DNA of 64,000 nt from Rebecca billardiae RCC1528 (lineage: Eukaryota > Haptophyta): the NCBI GenBank assembly GCA_965240325.2, contig OZ251226.1, positions 1,860,001 through 1,924,000 of the forward strand, read 5' to 3'. A program made the position numbers and the translations under genes. This document shows positions 36,220 to 47,414 of this stretch, one piece after another (the first letter of the stretch is position 1; every line of letters begins with the position of its first letter). The notes under the pieces were generated by a model that made no database searches, was not told the DNA's origin, and saw only the letters and a list, made by a program, of their open reading frames with translations.

Positions 36220-38955
36220 GCCTAGGAACTGAGACTAGCGATTGGCTGGTTCGCTATACGCATCTAGATCTAGTCACACTAAGAAACCGGGACTACGTCG
36301 CCCGCGGCCGATGAGTGGTCCGCCGAGGGCCCGAGGCGCAGTCCCCGTGGGATGCGGCGCGCGGCCCGACTACGACGGTACAGGCTAAGTCCCGACTGAG
36401 TCTCCTGATGACTGACTCCTGGCCAGTGCACCGCAGCATCCATGCAACATCATGCCAGATTTGCTGCATCAACTAATGGCCCAAAATTTTCTTGGGCCTC
36501 GCCGGCCGGGCCTAAAGACTCACGGTCGGGGGGCTCTGCCCCCCTGCGCCCCCCGCGTCTGCGCGGCGGGCGGACCTAGGCCTAGCTAAGAAACTGAGAC
36601 TCCGTAGGCGCTCGGGCTACCGAACTGCTAAGAAACCGAGACTAGCCGTGAGATCTCTGACTTCTTATTGCCCGCGATTGCCTGTAGACTGACGATCATC
36701 GGAATGCATCATTTATCATTTAATTATGGCCCGCGGTGCAGGGCGGAGCGCGCAGCGTGGAGCCCGCACCAGCGGGCCCGAACCACGTTTCAAAAAGATC
36801 TTTGATCAAGAAAAAAGGGACGGGGGGCGATTTTTAGGGCTGGCGGAGACCGAGTTTCGAGTTTTTGAGATCGCATAGAGAGGTCTATTAGGCCGAAAAT
36901 AACCGCGCCCAGCTGATTCCCTTAAGTAAAGTGCGATCTGGACGTCAGCTGGACGTGACATTAGTGTAACGGTTCGTTACGAGCGCGATTTTGTGGGTAG
37001 ACTCTCGTTCATGTGTGATAGTTTGCCTCCGCCTTGATGAATATGAACTTGGCTTCGCGGCGGTTGGTATCTAGAGTCTAAAACCCGCAAGCCTTATTGA
37101 AAATACCCGCGCAGCTATTCGTTGCCAGCCCATTCCATAGTCACTGACTTACCGAGCTGGCGAGCTCAAAACCTGCCGCCGTCGCAAGCACGTGACGCGC
37201 AGGTTCCTTCGGGGTGGCGAGCGAGCCGCGACGACTCTTGGTCCAAGCCTCCAAGGGGGCGCTCGATGGGCAGGTGCGCGTGGCAAGTGCCGAGTGGCGC
37301 CTGGAGCGCGCGTCTGCGGCGGGTCCCGACGGCCGTCGACATCGCGTTCGTGCCCGCTCACTAGTCACTCCGCACGCCCCTGCCGCGCCCTGTCGATGCC
37401 TGCGCGGCCGGCCGGCGCGCGGCCGCGCCGCCGCCGCCGCAGCCGCCGCCCTGTGTTCGGGCTCTCGCAAGCTCGGGGGCAGCGGCGCATGATGCCGGAC
37501 TGATCGATCTCTGAGTCTCCGACTTCACCACACGCCCCCCTTGCCATGCCTCTCCGCCAGGGTCTCCCAGAACTCTTCTTCAGAGCAGGCGCAAGTCGAA
37601 CTCGGAACTGGCCGCGGCCCCGCGCGCCGTCGGCTCCCCGTGGCTGTCAGCTCCGCGTGGCCTGGGCGCCTGGCGTGCCCAGAGCTGGCCGTGCCTCTGC
37701 GACGCGTGCCGAGCCTGACCGAGGTGTGTCACCCCGTGCACGCGCGGCGCGCGCAAGCACCGGTGCTGCATGGCTGCTCGCACCGTGCTCCCTGGCTCGC
37801 GGTCAGTCAGCTCGGCCGCGTGGTGCCTGGTGTGCACGTAGAGTCGCGCTCATGCGTCGCTCACGCCTCGCGCCCGCCTGTCGGCCGTCGCGCAGGCGCG
37901 CAGGTCGAACCCTACTGACCTGCAGATCATCTACTCCTGCGCTGCTGGCGTCGCGGCGACGACGGTCAGCGGCAGGCCCGAACGAACGGTCGAATCCGCG
38001 CGGTCCCGCGCCGTCCGGCTCCCTGGCTGTCAGTCAGCTCCGCCGGTGGCCTGGCGTGCAACAGTCGCGCTCGTGCGTCGATCACGCCGAGTCGCATCCG
38101 CCTGTCGGCCGTCGCGCACGCGCAGGGGGTCAGGTAAGGGCCGTCTGTGATGAGGGCAGCTCGGCCGACGACCGACATCCACACTCGGCGCACGCCGGCG
38201 GCGGCGCGGCGCTGGGGCGGCGCGCCGCTGGATGGAGTCTAGTTACACGTGTACGGGACGACTGCGACGGAGGGTGCACCGCCACCGCGGGCCCCGAACT
38301 ACGTTCGTTCTACGGAAAAGGACCGCGGAACGCGGTCATATTAGACTGATATGAACAAGCTAGTAGAAGTAAGATCGAAGCGTTATAATATTGCGTGGGC
38401 GGCCACTGACGCCCCAGGCCTGAGCCTGAGGCCAGTGAGGCCACGCCGCCACGCCTGCTTACTGCTGTGACACAGAGTGCACTTACTGCTATGTAACTAA
38501 CACAGTCACAGCCACAGGCGGGCAGACGGAATATAACGACTCAGAATAGTATGGATTAGTGCCGCCTCCCGCCTGGCCCCGGAGTGGCCGCTCGGCCCGC
38601 TGGCGCGACCGGGCGCCGCCCCGGGGGCTGTAGGCCGCGCGTGTAGTGGGTGATAGGTCCACCGGAAGGCGGAAGCGACCAGGCGGGGCTAAGGACCGCC
38701 CCGCGCGGAGGGCGGAGTGGACGGATCAGGACGTCACATGACGGACGGATGCGTCGGCAGCCCAGGCTGATTGCTGAACCCGCAGGGTTTGGGGGCTCCG
38801 GACTGGCTGAGGTGCCCGAGTTCGTGCCTGGAGCCGCCGGTACGTGCAGGTAGATCACTGGCGGTATAATCAACCAGGAACGCACTGAGATCTCAGCACA
38901 TGTGCAGATGACACTTCACAGCCACAGGACCATTCACTGGTGACTGGATGAGAAC
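36220..38955. other. 2.7 kb without a supported gene
   Basis: Contents seen: four variants of a short motif like CTAAGAAACYGAGACTA (near 36,225, 36,280, 36,586 and 36,628), an AT-richer part at 36,660-37,110, and a GC-rich part with degenerate long repeats at 37,613-38,135. Frames up to 267 codons at 37,546-38,349 are Arg/Ala/Ser-rich in every direction and show no domain, so they are not annotated. Confidence 0.45.
37613..38135. repeat. Degenerate long tandem repeat, about three copies
   Basis: Related segments start near 37,613, 37,786 and 38,018. Shared strings include CTCCCTGGCT, GTCAGTCAGCTC, GTCGCGCTC and CCGCCTGTCGGCCGTCGCGCA. The copies differ by many substitutions and small indels, so this is an old duplication. 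Confidence 0.6.
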
Positions 38956-40113
38956 TCAGAGAAGTGGCCGCGCCGAGCGCTTGCGTTCTTGCCTTTTTGC
39001 AGCAGCGCGTCGCGCACGCTCCTGTCCATGCAGAACGAGGTCAGACAAGCACGTGGTGAAGAGCTCCTCCAAGGCATCGTCTCCAACCGCCAGTGCGGAC
39101 ATATTTACGTGCGTCCATGTCTGCCAGTGCTGCTGCAGCCATCGCACCCCAAACTGGTTTTTGAGCGCGTAGCGATGTGTGCTCCCAAACCCAGCACACC
39201 GATGCTTGGTGAAGCTGCTGAGTGGGTGCACGCGTGCAGCAGGCGTGTTAACCGGGGGCGGCACGCCCACCGTCCACCGTTGCACACCCGCGCGAAGCAT
39301 CTCGGTCGCGAGAAGCAGGTCGTCGTCCCAGTTGTGCGGCCCACCAGGCACCTCGCGCACCAACGCGTCCAGCCGGCTCGCGTTGATGTCTCCGCGCCAG
39401 AACGCAATGCCGCAGAAGCCGTGCAGCATGTCTGCGCCGCGCGCACAGCCCTCCCGCAGACTGCGTGTATACACAGTAGTCCCTCTGTCAGGGTCCACAC
39501 ATTTCCGTGTCATCTGCTCGGCGCACGACCGTTTCGTGCTCCCCAAGCAGAAGCGGTGCCGCGCAATGTTGTCTGCGAAGACGGCGCCCGAGCCACCAGC
39601 AGCATGTCCACGTCCACGCCTCGTGAGCTCGTCCACCAGCACGTTCGCAAACGACGGCGCATATTTGTGGTCGTCATCCACGACCAGCACAACTGTCGTG
39701 GGCTCGCGCTCCACGCGCAGTGTGCACAGGTACTTGTCTGCCGGTCCGGTGTCCTCGCTGAGCTCGAGGCGGTGGAGATGCACGCGGCCGAGACCAGCGC
39801 GGACGGCGGCGAGCAAAGCGGCGGACGGCTCCGGCGGTGTCGTCAGATTGAACTTCGAGCTCCCGCCCAGGGTGACGTGGATGGCGTCGAGGGCCGGCTG
39901 TTGCCCCAGGAGGCTCGCGATGGCGTCTGACGGGTCCCGACCCGGAATGGTGCCGAGCGTGGCGACGACGCGAGTCGGGGCACTGGCGCCGGAGTGATGC
40001 AGCCGTGCGGCGTCCTCTCCAGCCCATGCCATCGGAAGCAGACAGCACACAGCCAGGACAGCACGATCGGCTGATCGTGTGCGCGGACATCGACTACCAC
40101 CACCAGACGCCAT
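38956..40113 (-). CDS. Luminal glycosyltransferase, GT-A fold type
   Basis: 385 aa. A signal peptide or anchor (AVLAVCCLLPMAWA) ends near residue 31. Next come 'TRVVATLGTIPGRDPSDAIA', typical of the first strand and helix of a GT-A domain, and 'TTVVLVVDDDHKYAPSF' at about residue 140 with the acidic D-x-D-type metal site. Later 'GFCGIAFWRGDINASRLDAL' and 'NWDDDLLLATEML' match the acceptor region with the conserved acidic cluster (compare E/W-D-D). Cys-rich stretches suggest disulfides in the ER/Golgi lumen. Donor and acceptor sugars cannot be read from the sequence. The family is GT2-like or a related algal family. Confidence 0.7.
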   Translation of the reverse strand: MASGGGSRCPRTRSADRAVLAVCCLLPMAWAGEDAARLHHSGASAPTRVVATLGTIPGRDPSDAIASLLGQQPALDAIHVTLGGSSKFNLTTPPEPSAALLAAVRAGLGRVHLHRLELSEDTGPADKYLCTLRVEREPTTVVLVVDDDHKYAPSFANVLVDELTRRGRGHAAGGSGAVFADNIARHRFCLGSTKRSCAEQMTRKCVDPDRGTTVYTRSLREGCARGADMLHGFCGIAFWRGDINASRLDALVREVPGGPHNWDDDLLLATEMLRAGVQRWTVGVPPPVNTPAARVHPLSSFTKHRCAGFGSTHRYALKNQFGVRWLQQHWQTWTHVNMSALAVGDDALEELFTTCLSDLVLHGQERARRAAAKRQERKRSARPLL

Positions 40114-40716
40114 CTCCAGGATGGCCGCCTGAGGGGCCCTCTGACAGAGGGGGCGCGCGGGGGTATGGGGGACGATTCATTAATTCATACTGTTACAATA
40201 TAACTACTCTGCGGGCGAGCAGCGCGCAGTTTACGCGCCGGGCATTCTGTTTACGCCGGGCATGTGGACCTTGAACCTGCCTACCCTAACCCTTCATCTT
40301 CCAGTAGTTCTTCCCTGAAGTCGGCTGGGGCTCGATCACTAGTGATCCGATCAGTCGACGCGGCGTCGCTGACAGCGCAGGCAGGTGTTTCGGGCGCGGC
40401 TGCACTCTCGAGGTGGCCGGGATGCGACATCCCGGGTGCAGCACCCTCCCCGTGTGGTTACTGTCAGAGCGCGCTCTCGAGCGCGTGCCTCCGAGCGCGG
40501 GGCCGGGCCGCTTGCTTCGGAATGCCGAATGGCCGCCTCGATGAGGTGCGGTGCCAACGGCAACGCGCCCCTCACCTGCCTGCGCCGGTCTGTTTTGTGG
40601 CGGTGTCTTTGTGCAGTGTTGGATGGCGTCAATCATCACGCCTTAACCAAGTGTGCACGTTAAAACATAGTTTACAAACTGTTAGCTTAGTTATGAATAC
40701 AGTGTATGCCCCGCCG
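40114..40716. other. Intergenic, no gene seen
   Basis: It spans the start of the glycosyltransferase gene and the end of the converging large minus-strand gene. An AT-rich patch near 40,640-40,700 probably belongs to the latter's 3' untranslated region. Confidence 0.4.
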
Positions 40717-43700
40717 TTAGTGCTGCGCAGCGCCGTCCGCGCCCACCGAGTCCGCCACCGGCTCGATCTGGAAGCCACCCGCACGCGCGAGCGCGCCGTG
40801 CGGCTCGTCCGCGCAGTGCAGCGCGTCGAAGGCGTCGGCGAGGTCGGCGGCCGCGGCGGCGGCGCTCGGGCTCGCGTACGCGCGCGGCGGCGCGAGCAGG
40901 CGCAGCGTGCCGCGCAGCAGCGCGGCGAAGCGCGCAATCGCATTGTCGCGCCGCAGCGCGAGCAGCACGCACGGCCCGGCCGCGAGCGCGCGCGCCGAGA
41001 GCGCCGGCGCGCGCGCGCGCGCGAGCAGCCGCGCCGCCTGCCCGTCGCTCAGCCGCGTGAGGCGCACTCCCACCACCTCAAACCGCTCGGCGGCGACGCG
41101 CTCGAGAACCGTGCCGGGCACGAGCTCGGCGTCTGCGTGGACGAGCGAGTGCGGGAGGACCAGGAGGAGCACCTCCGCCAGGCTCGGCACCGCGGGCGGG
41201 CGCAGCCGGCGGCGCGCGGCCGCGCCGAGTGACGGCGGAACCAACGGGTCGGAAGTGCGCGGCGCCGGCTGTGCGGCCGCGCCGCCGCCGCCGCCGCCGC
41301 CGCCATCCTCGAGCGCCGCTGTGTGCTCCGCGCCGCCCGCCGCGTCGAGCGGCGGCGGCGGGAGGCCGTGGCCGCTCGCGCTCGGGAACGCGAGCTCGAG
41401 CGCGCGCGCCGCCGCGCGCGCGTCCGCCGGCACGCACACGCCGTTGTGCGCCGCCGTCTCCCCAAACATGGCACGGAGCGAAAATGCTTCGGTGCGCTTG
41501 GCACGGCGCGGGTCGGCGTCGCCCGCGAGGGCGTGCAGGGTGCGTAGCGCCGAGGCGCGGCGGAGGGCGAAGAGCGCGCACACGCCCTCGCACCCTGGCT
41601 CGGCGGCAGCCTCGGCCTCCGCCGCGCCCGCAGACGCGCCGAAGGCCGCCGTGAGCGAGGGAGGCTGCGCAGCTGGCCCGGCAGCGGCCGCGGCCGCCGC
41701 GCCTTCGGCCGCCGCGCCGCCTTGGGCCGCCGCGCCGCCTTTGCCAGCCTCGGCCGCGCCGCCGGCCGCCGCCGCGCCGAGCTCGCGCCCGGCGGCGTCG
41801 AGCCGCACGAGCCGGAGGGCAGCCACCTCGAAGCCCGCGCGGCACAGCGCGCGCCACAGCTTGTGCAGGTGCGAGCGGCCGAGCAGCCGCGGCTTGGCCA
41901 GCAGCGGGACCAGCTGTCGCGGCGCGGGCGCGCACAGCGCTCGGCACACGGGCGCGCGAGCGTCGATCGCGCCTTCATAGGAGGCGACTGCGGCCTGAGG
42001 CGGCGGGCGGCGCGCGGGCGGAGGGGCGGGGCGCGCGTGAGCCGCGCCGCCGGCGGGGGCGCGCGCAGCGCCGCGCCCCCAGCGCGCGCGCGCACGGCAG
42101 CGGTGCAGCACGCGCCGCCCAGCGCGCCGCGCGCGCGCGCGACCGGCGCGTCCGCGCGTGCCGCCCAGCGCGCGCGCGCGCGCACTGGCTGTGCCGTCAG
42201 CTCCGATTCGGCCCAGAGCATCGCGACGTGGCGCGCGCCGGCGCGCGCGTCGGCGGAGACGAACGCGAGCACGCCGTGCGTGCCCGCGAGCGTCGCGCCG
42301 CCGCCGAGCCCGAAGGGCGTCGACGCCGCCGCCGCGGCGCAGAGCGCGCGCGCGCGCTCGCGCACGCGCGCGTGCGCGCCAAATCCGCGCACGGCAACTA
42401 GAAGCGTCGGACCTCCGCCGTGCGTGCCTGCCACGGCGCCGAGCGCGGCGCTCGCGCCGCCGTCGGCGGGGCGCTCTGTGGGCCGCGCGGCGCGCGCGGT
42501 CATCGCGCCGCTGCGCGAGCCCGACGCCCGCCCCGCCTCCGCGCCGTCGTCGCCGTCCGCGCCGCCGCCGCCGCCTCCGTCCGCGCTCGCGAAAAGTGCA
42601 CACGCTGGCAACGGCACGCGCGACACGGCCTTCAGGCCAAGAACCTCGATCTCGGGCGGGTGCGCGGGCTGGTGGGCGGCGGCGGGGCCGCCGCCGCTCG
42701 GCGGCTCGGCGTGCGCCGACAAGTGCGCGCCGACGCTCGTCGGCGCGAGCAGCGCGCGGAGAACTTGACCGAACGCGCCGCCGGCCGCGCCGCCGGCCGC
42801 GCCGCCGGCCGCGCCGCCGGCCGCGCCGCCGGCCGCGCCGCCCGGCGCGCGCGCAGCGCCGTCGGCCGCCGCGCCGACGCCGGCGTCGGTGGCCGTGAGC
42901 GCGAGCACCGCCACCTGCGGCAGCTCTGCGCAGCACGCCGCGGCGTCCGCGCTCAGGTGCGCGCTGTCGTGGATGGCGGCCGCGCGGCCAGGCCGCTCGA
43001 GGGCGAGCCCGCCCCACCGCCACACTTCCGCCGCCGCGCCGCCCGCCGCCGCGCCGCCCGCCGCCGCGCCGCCCGCCGCCGCGCCGCCGCCGCCGGCCGC
43101 CGCGCCGCCGCCGCCGGCCGCGCCGCCGCCGCTCGGCGGCGCGCGAGCGCGCGGCGGCGAGGCGCCGCCGCCGCTCGGCGGCGCGCGGCACGCCTCGCGC
43201 GCGCACTCGCCGATCGCCTTGCGCACCAGCGCGCTGTCAGCACAGTAGAGCGCGCGCGCCGCCAGGCCCTGCCGCGAGCCCGCCGCCGCCTCGGCCGCGC
43301 CCAGCGCGCAAGCGAACGCGCGCCGCAGGGCCGGGCGCGCGCACTCGCGCGCGAGGACGAGGAGGTGCACACGCGGAGCGCCGAGCACGAGCGCGGCGGT
43401 GGCGTCTGCGGCCTCTGTCAAGCCGGGCTCGGCGCCGCCGCCGCCGCCGCCCTCGCGCTCGGCGCCATCCGCCGCGCCCGCGCCCGCCGCCGCGCTCGCC
43501 GCGCCGCCCGCCGCGGCCGCCGCGGCGACGACTGCGGCCATGGCGTCACGCGCCGCCGTCGCGCCGTCCGCGTGGGCGTCGGGCGCGGGCGCGAAGCTGT
43601 AGCAGTCGGCGAGCACGAAGCCGCGCTCCTCGAGCGCGTGCAGCAGCTCGCCCACCCCGTCGTCCCCGTCCGAGCCGCCCGGCGCCGCGCGCAGCAGGGC

Positions 43701-46700
43701 GGCACACGTTGAGAATTGACTCACCACAAGAAGCGGCGGCAGCGCGCGCGAGCGCACGGCTGCGGCCGACGCGGCGGCTGGGAGCGCCCAGCGCTGTTCG
43801 GCGTGCGGCGGCGTCGGGAGGTCGGGCTCGGGCTCGGCCGCGGGGTGCGGCGCGAGCCGCCCGCCGAACAGCGCGGCGGCGAGGCGGGCCGCGCCCATGT
43901 GTGTGCGCGCGCAGCAGAGCGCGGGCGCGCGGCCAGGCCCGCCCAGCCGCGCATTGAGCGTGTCGGGGTCAGTGCGCGCGGCGAGGGCGGCGTCGGCCGG
44001 GCCGGCGATGGCGAGCCAGCGCGAGAGCGCGTGGCTGCCGCGCAGGCACACCGCCGCCCACGCCACCGCCTCTGCGGCGGGCGGCGCGTCGAGGCACAGT
44101 CCGGTGTTGCACGGCAGCGCACCCGCCAGCCCGGTGGCGTGTGGCGCGCCGCCGAAAAACCCGGACTGGGCATGTCCGGACTGGGCGCGCCCGGACTGGG
44201 CGCGTCCGGACTGGGAGGGGCGGCGGCCGTCGGCGGGGTGCTCCGGCGTCGGCGGCGGCGGCGCGCGCACCACGCGCAGCCCCACCAGCTGCAGCCCCGC
44301 CGCCGTCCACGCGCGCGCCGCCTCGCGCGGCACCGCCGCCGAGTGCGCCGCGCCGAGCGGGAGCAACGAGATTGTGATCTCGGCGGCGCGCGCGTGCGCT
44401 GGGAGCACCTCAGCGCCGCTGCCGGCGAAGGCACCGCCGCCGTCGGTGCCGCCGGCGCACGCCACCGCGCCGAACGCGGGCGACACGTCGAAGAGCGGCG
44501 GCGGCCGAAGCACGGCCGGCGGCTGCGGCGGCGGCGACGGCGCGGCGGCGGCGCCGCCGCCGTCGCCGCCGCCACCCGCCGCCGCGCCGCGCGTAGCGTC
44601 AGCGGCGCCCGCGCCGAGCGGCCGTAGCAGGACGGCGGCTCGGAGGGCGGCGTCGAGCGCGGCGTGTGCGCACGCGTCCGAGCCGTCCACCTCCGCGCGC
44701 AGCGCCGCGCCGAGCAGCCGCACGCACTCCGTGTGCGCGCACGCGTGCGCGCACGCGAGCGCGAGCGCGCGGCCGCGCCGGTTGGGGCGCGACGCGGCCG
44801 CGGCGGCCGACGGGTCGAATGTTGTCACAGGCGGCGTGGGCCACGCGACGAGCTGAACGGCGAGCACGCGCATGTCCGGAGGGGGCGGGCGGGCCGAGGG
44901 GTCCGCGCTGCGCTGCCCGCGCGCCGCGGACGTCGACTCGCCGCCCGCGCCTTCGCCGCCGCCGTGCGCGTCCCCGCCCACCCCGTCGCCGCCGCCGCCG
45001 CCGCCGCCGCCGTCCGCGCCGCGCCGCGCCGCGCCGCCGCGAGCCACCGCGCCAAGCGCCGCCGCGCACAGCGCGCCAAGCTCGGCTTCGTCAAGCGCAT
45101 CGACGGGGAGCAAGGCGGTGCACAGCCGCGCGCCGCCGGCGGCGGGGCCGACGCCCGCGGACGCCGGCGGCGGCAGCGTGGGCAGCGCCGCCGTCGCCGA
45201 GATCGCCGCGTCATAGAGCGAGATGCTGAGAGCGGTGGCGCGCGGCGCGGCGGCGCAAAAGCCGCCAGCCGTTGCGTGCACGCCAGCACTCGGCGCGGCC
45301 GCGCGGCGCGGCGGGGACAGCGGCTCGGCGTCGGCGCCGTCGAGGCCGGCGTCGGCGCGCGCGGCGAGGACGAGCTCGCGGTGCGCCGCCGCCGCCGCCG
45401 CCTCCGCCTGCTTCGCCGCCTCGAGCGCGCGCTCCTTCGCGTCTGCCAGAGCCTGCCGCTCCGCGCGCGCCTGCGCCTCCTCCGCTGCGGCCGCGGCGCG
45501 CGCGTGCTCGTAGCGAGTGCACTCCGCCTCCGCCGCGGCGCGGCGCGCGGCGTCGGCGTGCGCGCGGCGCGCGGCCTCGGAGGCGCGCTCGCGCGCGAGC
45601 GCCTCCGCCTCTGCCCTCGCCTGCGCGGACGCCTCCGCCGCCGCCGCGTCCGCCGCGCGCCGCCGCGCCTCCGCTTGCAGACGCTCGCGCAGCGCGGCCG
45701 ATCGCACCGCCTCCGCCTGGGCGCCGCGCTCGGCCGCGCGCAGCCGCGCGAGCCCGCCGTCGGCGCCGTCGTCGGCGGCGTCGGCGGGCGCGGGCTCGGC
45801 CCGCTGCTCCTGCGACGCGCGGTCACCGCCGCCGTCGGGCTCGTCCTCGGCGCTGCTCGCCGCCACGCCGGCGCGAGCGCCCGCGCCTGCGCCCGAGCCC
45901 GCGCCATCCGCCGCCGCGCCGCCCCCCGTCGGCCACGCCTGCCGCGGCTTCGGTGGCGGGGCCTCGCCGTCGTCGGCGTCGGCGTCGTGCCGCGGCGCGG
46001 CGGGCGTCTCGACGGCGCTGCTCGTCGGCGCGCGCGCGCCGCCCACCGGCGCGCTCATCGGCCGCGCCTGCCGCCCGGCGCGCGCGGCCGGCGAACGGGG
46101 CCGCCGTGCTGCTGCGAGCGTTACAGGCCGCGCCGCCGTCGCGGGCTCGCCGCGCAGTCGCCGGCGCGTGGCGTGCCAGAGCTCGTCCTCCGACTCGGAG
46201 TCGCCTTCGTCGTCGCTACTGCCACCCGTGCCCGCGCCCGCCGCGTACGCATCCCCGCGCCCACGGCCGCGTCCGCCGCGCCCGCCGCGCGCCGCCGCGG
46301 CGCCGCGTCCGCCGCGTCCGCCGCGGCCAGGCGCCGCCGCGGCCGGCGGCGCAGGGGCCGCGGGCGCAGCGCGCGGCGCGGAGGGCGGCGCCGGCGCCGG
46401 CACGGGCGCGGGTACATCGTCGTCGTCGTCGCTGTCACTCACCTCCGGATCGGCGACCTCGTTCGACCCCGCACGCGCGGCGCGCACGCGCTCTGCGGCC
46501 GCCACAAACTCCGTGGGAGCCGCAGCCGCGAGCCCCTCCATCCCCGCCGCATCCGGCACGGCGGCGGGCGGCGCACGCGGCGCGTCGGCCGAGCGTGCGG
46601 CGCTCGCCGTCGTAGGCGCGGCGCCGCGCGTGGGCGTGGGCGATTCGTCGGGCGCCGCACCCGTCGGCGAGCCGGCGCCCGACGAGTCGCCGTCGGCCCC

Positions 46701-47321
46701 GCCGCCGCGCTCGCCGCGCCGCTCCGCAGACGGCAGGAAAGGGCGTGGCGGCGCGCGCGTCCGAGCGCCGTTGGCGGCCGCCGCGCCGTCCGCGTGGTCG
46801 GAGTCGTCGTCCGAGTCGTCGTCCGAGTCGTCCATGCTGATCGACGGCAGCTGCAACCGCACCTCGTCGTGGATCGCGCGAATCTCCGTCGCGAGATCGC
46901 GCGTGAAGATATTGAAGTCGGAGGGCGCGCCGCCGCCGAGCGCACCGCCGCTCGAGTCCGACACGGAGTGGCCGTTGGCGGAGTCGATGGGGGGCGCGTG
47001 CTCGGCGGCGAGCTGGGCGCATGCTTGCAGGTCGAGCGCGGCGTACCGCGCGCGGCACAGCTCCGCGTCGCTCCCGGCGAGGTGGCCCACCTGCCGCATC
47101 TCGACGGCGGTCGCCTCCCAGTCGAAAGCGTTGCCGCGCGCGCTGTGCGCGAGCAGCTGGTCGAGCTCCGGGGTCCACGGGGGCGTGGGCTCGGCGGAGG
47201 CGCTGAGCTTCTGCGCCGCGAGGGCCGGGTGGAAGAAGAGGCGCGTCGCCTCGAGGTTGCGAACGTCGCGAGCCGAGAGGCGCGAGGGCGTTGACATCGG
47301 GCTTGCCGGGGGAGCGGGCAC
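40717..47321 (-). CDS. DNAAF8-like large protein with NDPK-like repeats
   Basis: Two exons, 47321-42186 and 41994-40717 (GT-AG intron, phase 0), give 2,137 aa. The N-terminus holds a Myb/SANT-like segment ('ELDQLLAHSARGNAFDWEAT'), then 'IHDEVRLQLPSISMDDSDDD', which resembles the 'QLPSLD' motif of dynein axonemal assembly factor 8. Residues of about 525-650 are an Ala/Glu/Arg coiled coil. The remainder carries several degenerate nucleoside-diphosphate-kinase-like units: 'RTEAFSLRAMFGETAAHNGV' around 1880 resembles the S-L-R-A-x-F-G-x-N signature, and 'LLLVLPHSLVHADAELVPGT' around 1985 resembles the L-I-K-P-D strand. The catalytic His is not evident, so the role is likely structural, in dynein assembly. 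Ala/Gly tandem repeats (12-bp units at 42,775-42,845 and 43,030-43,135) inflate the length. Confidence 0.6.
42775..42845. repeat. 12-bp coding tandem repeat
   Basis: CGCCGGCCGCGC-type units repeat about five times and encode Gly-Gly-Ala-Ala on the minus strand. It is a polymorphism-prone site inside the DNAAF8-like gene. A related, less regular array lies at 43,030-43,135. Confidence 0.7.
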
Positions 47322-47414
47322 GCTGCGGCGGTTGAGCCACCCTCCAAGCTCAGCCAGTCAGCCGGCACCGACGCCGGCCCCGGACCACGCGGCCAAGGAC
47401 TGAGACTGTGCGCG
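47322..47414. promoter_or_regulatory. 93-bp divergent promoter region
   Basis: It separates the starts of the DNAAF8-like gene (minus) and the TenA-like gene (plus). No TATA box is seen. The shared-promoter arrangement resembles that between RRP5 and the F-box/RCC1 gene. Confidence 0.4.

Noticed and set aside
36520-36570. G-rich/C-rich palindrome (GGGGGGCTCTGCCCCCC)
   Set aside because: It could be a terminator-like hairpin, but it is in eukaryotic intergenic DNA with no gene ending nearby.
37546-38349. 267-codon open frame right of the PLV
   Set aside because: Lies over degenerate repeats, is Arg/Ser/Ala-rich, and shows no motif or typical start context.
44664-47294. 876-codon plus-strand open frame
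   Set aside because: Antisense of the DNAAF8-like gene; Arg-rich composition typical of a GC-rich shadow frame.
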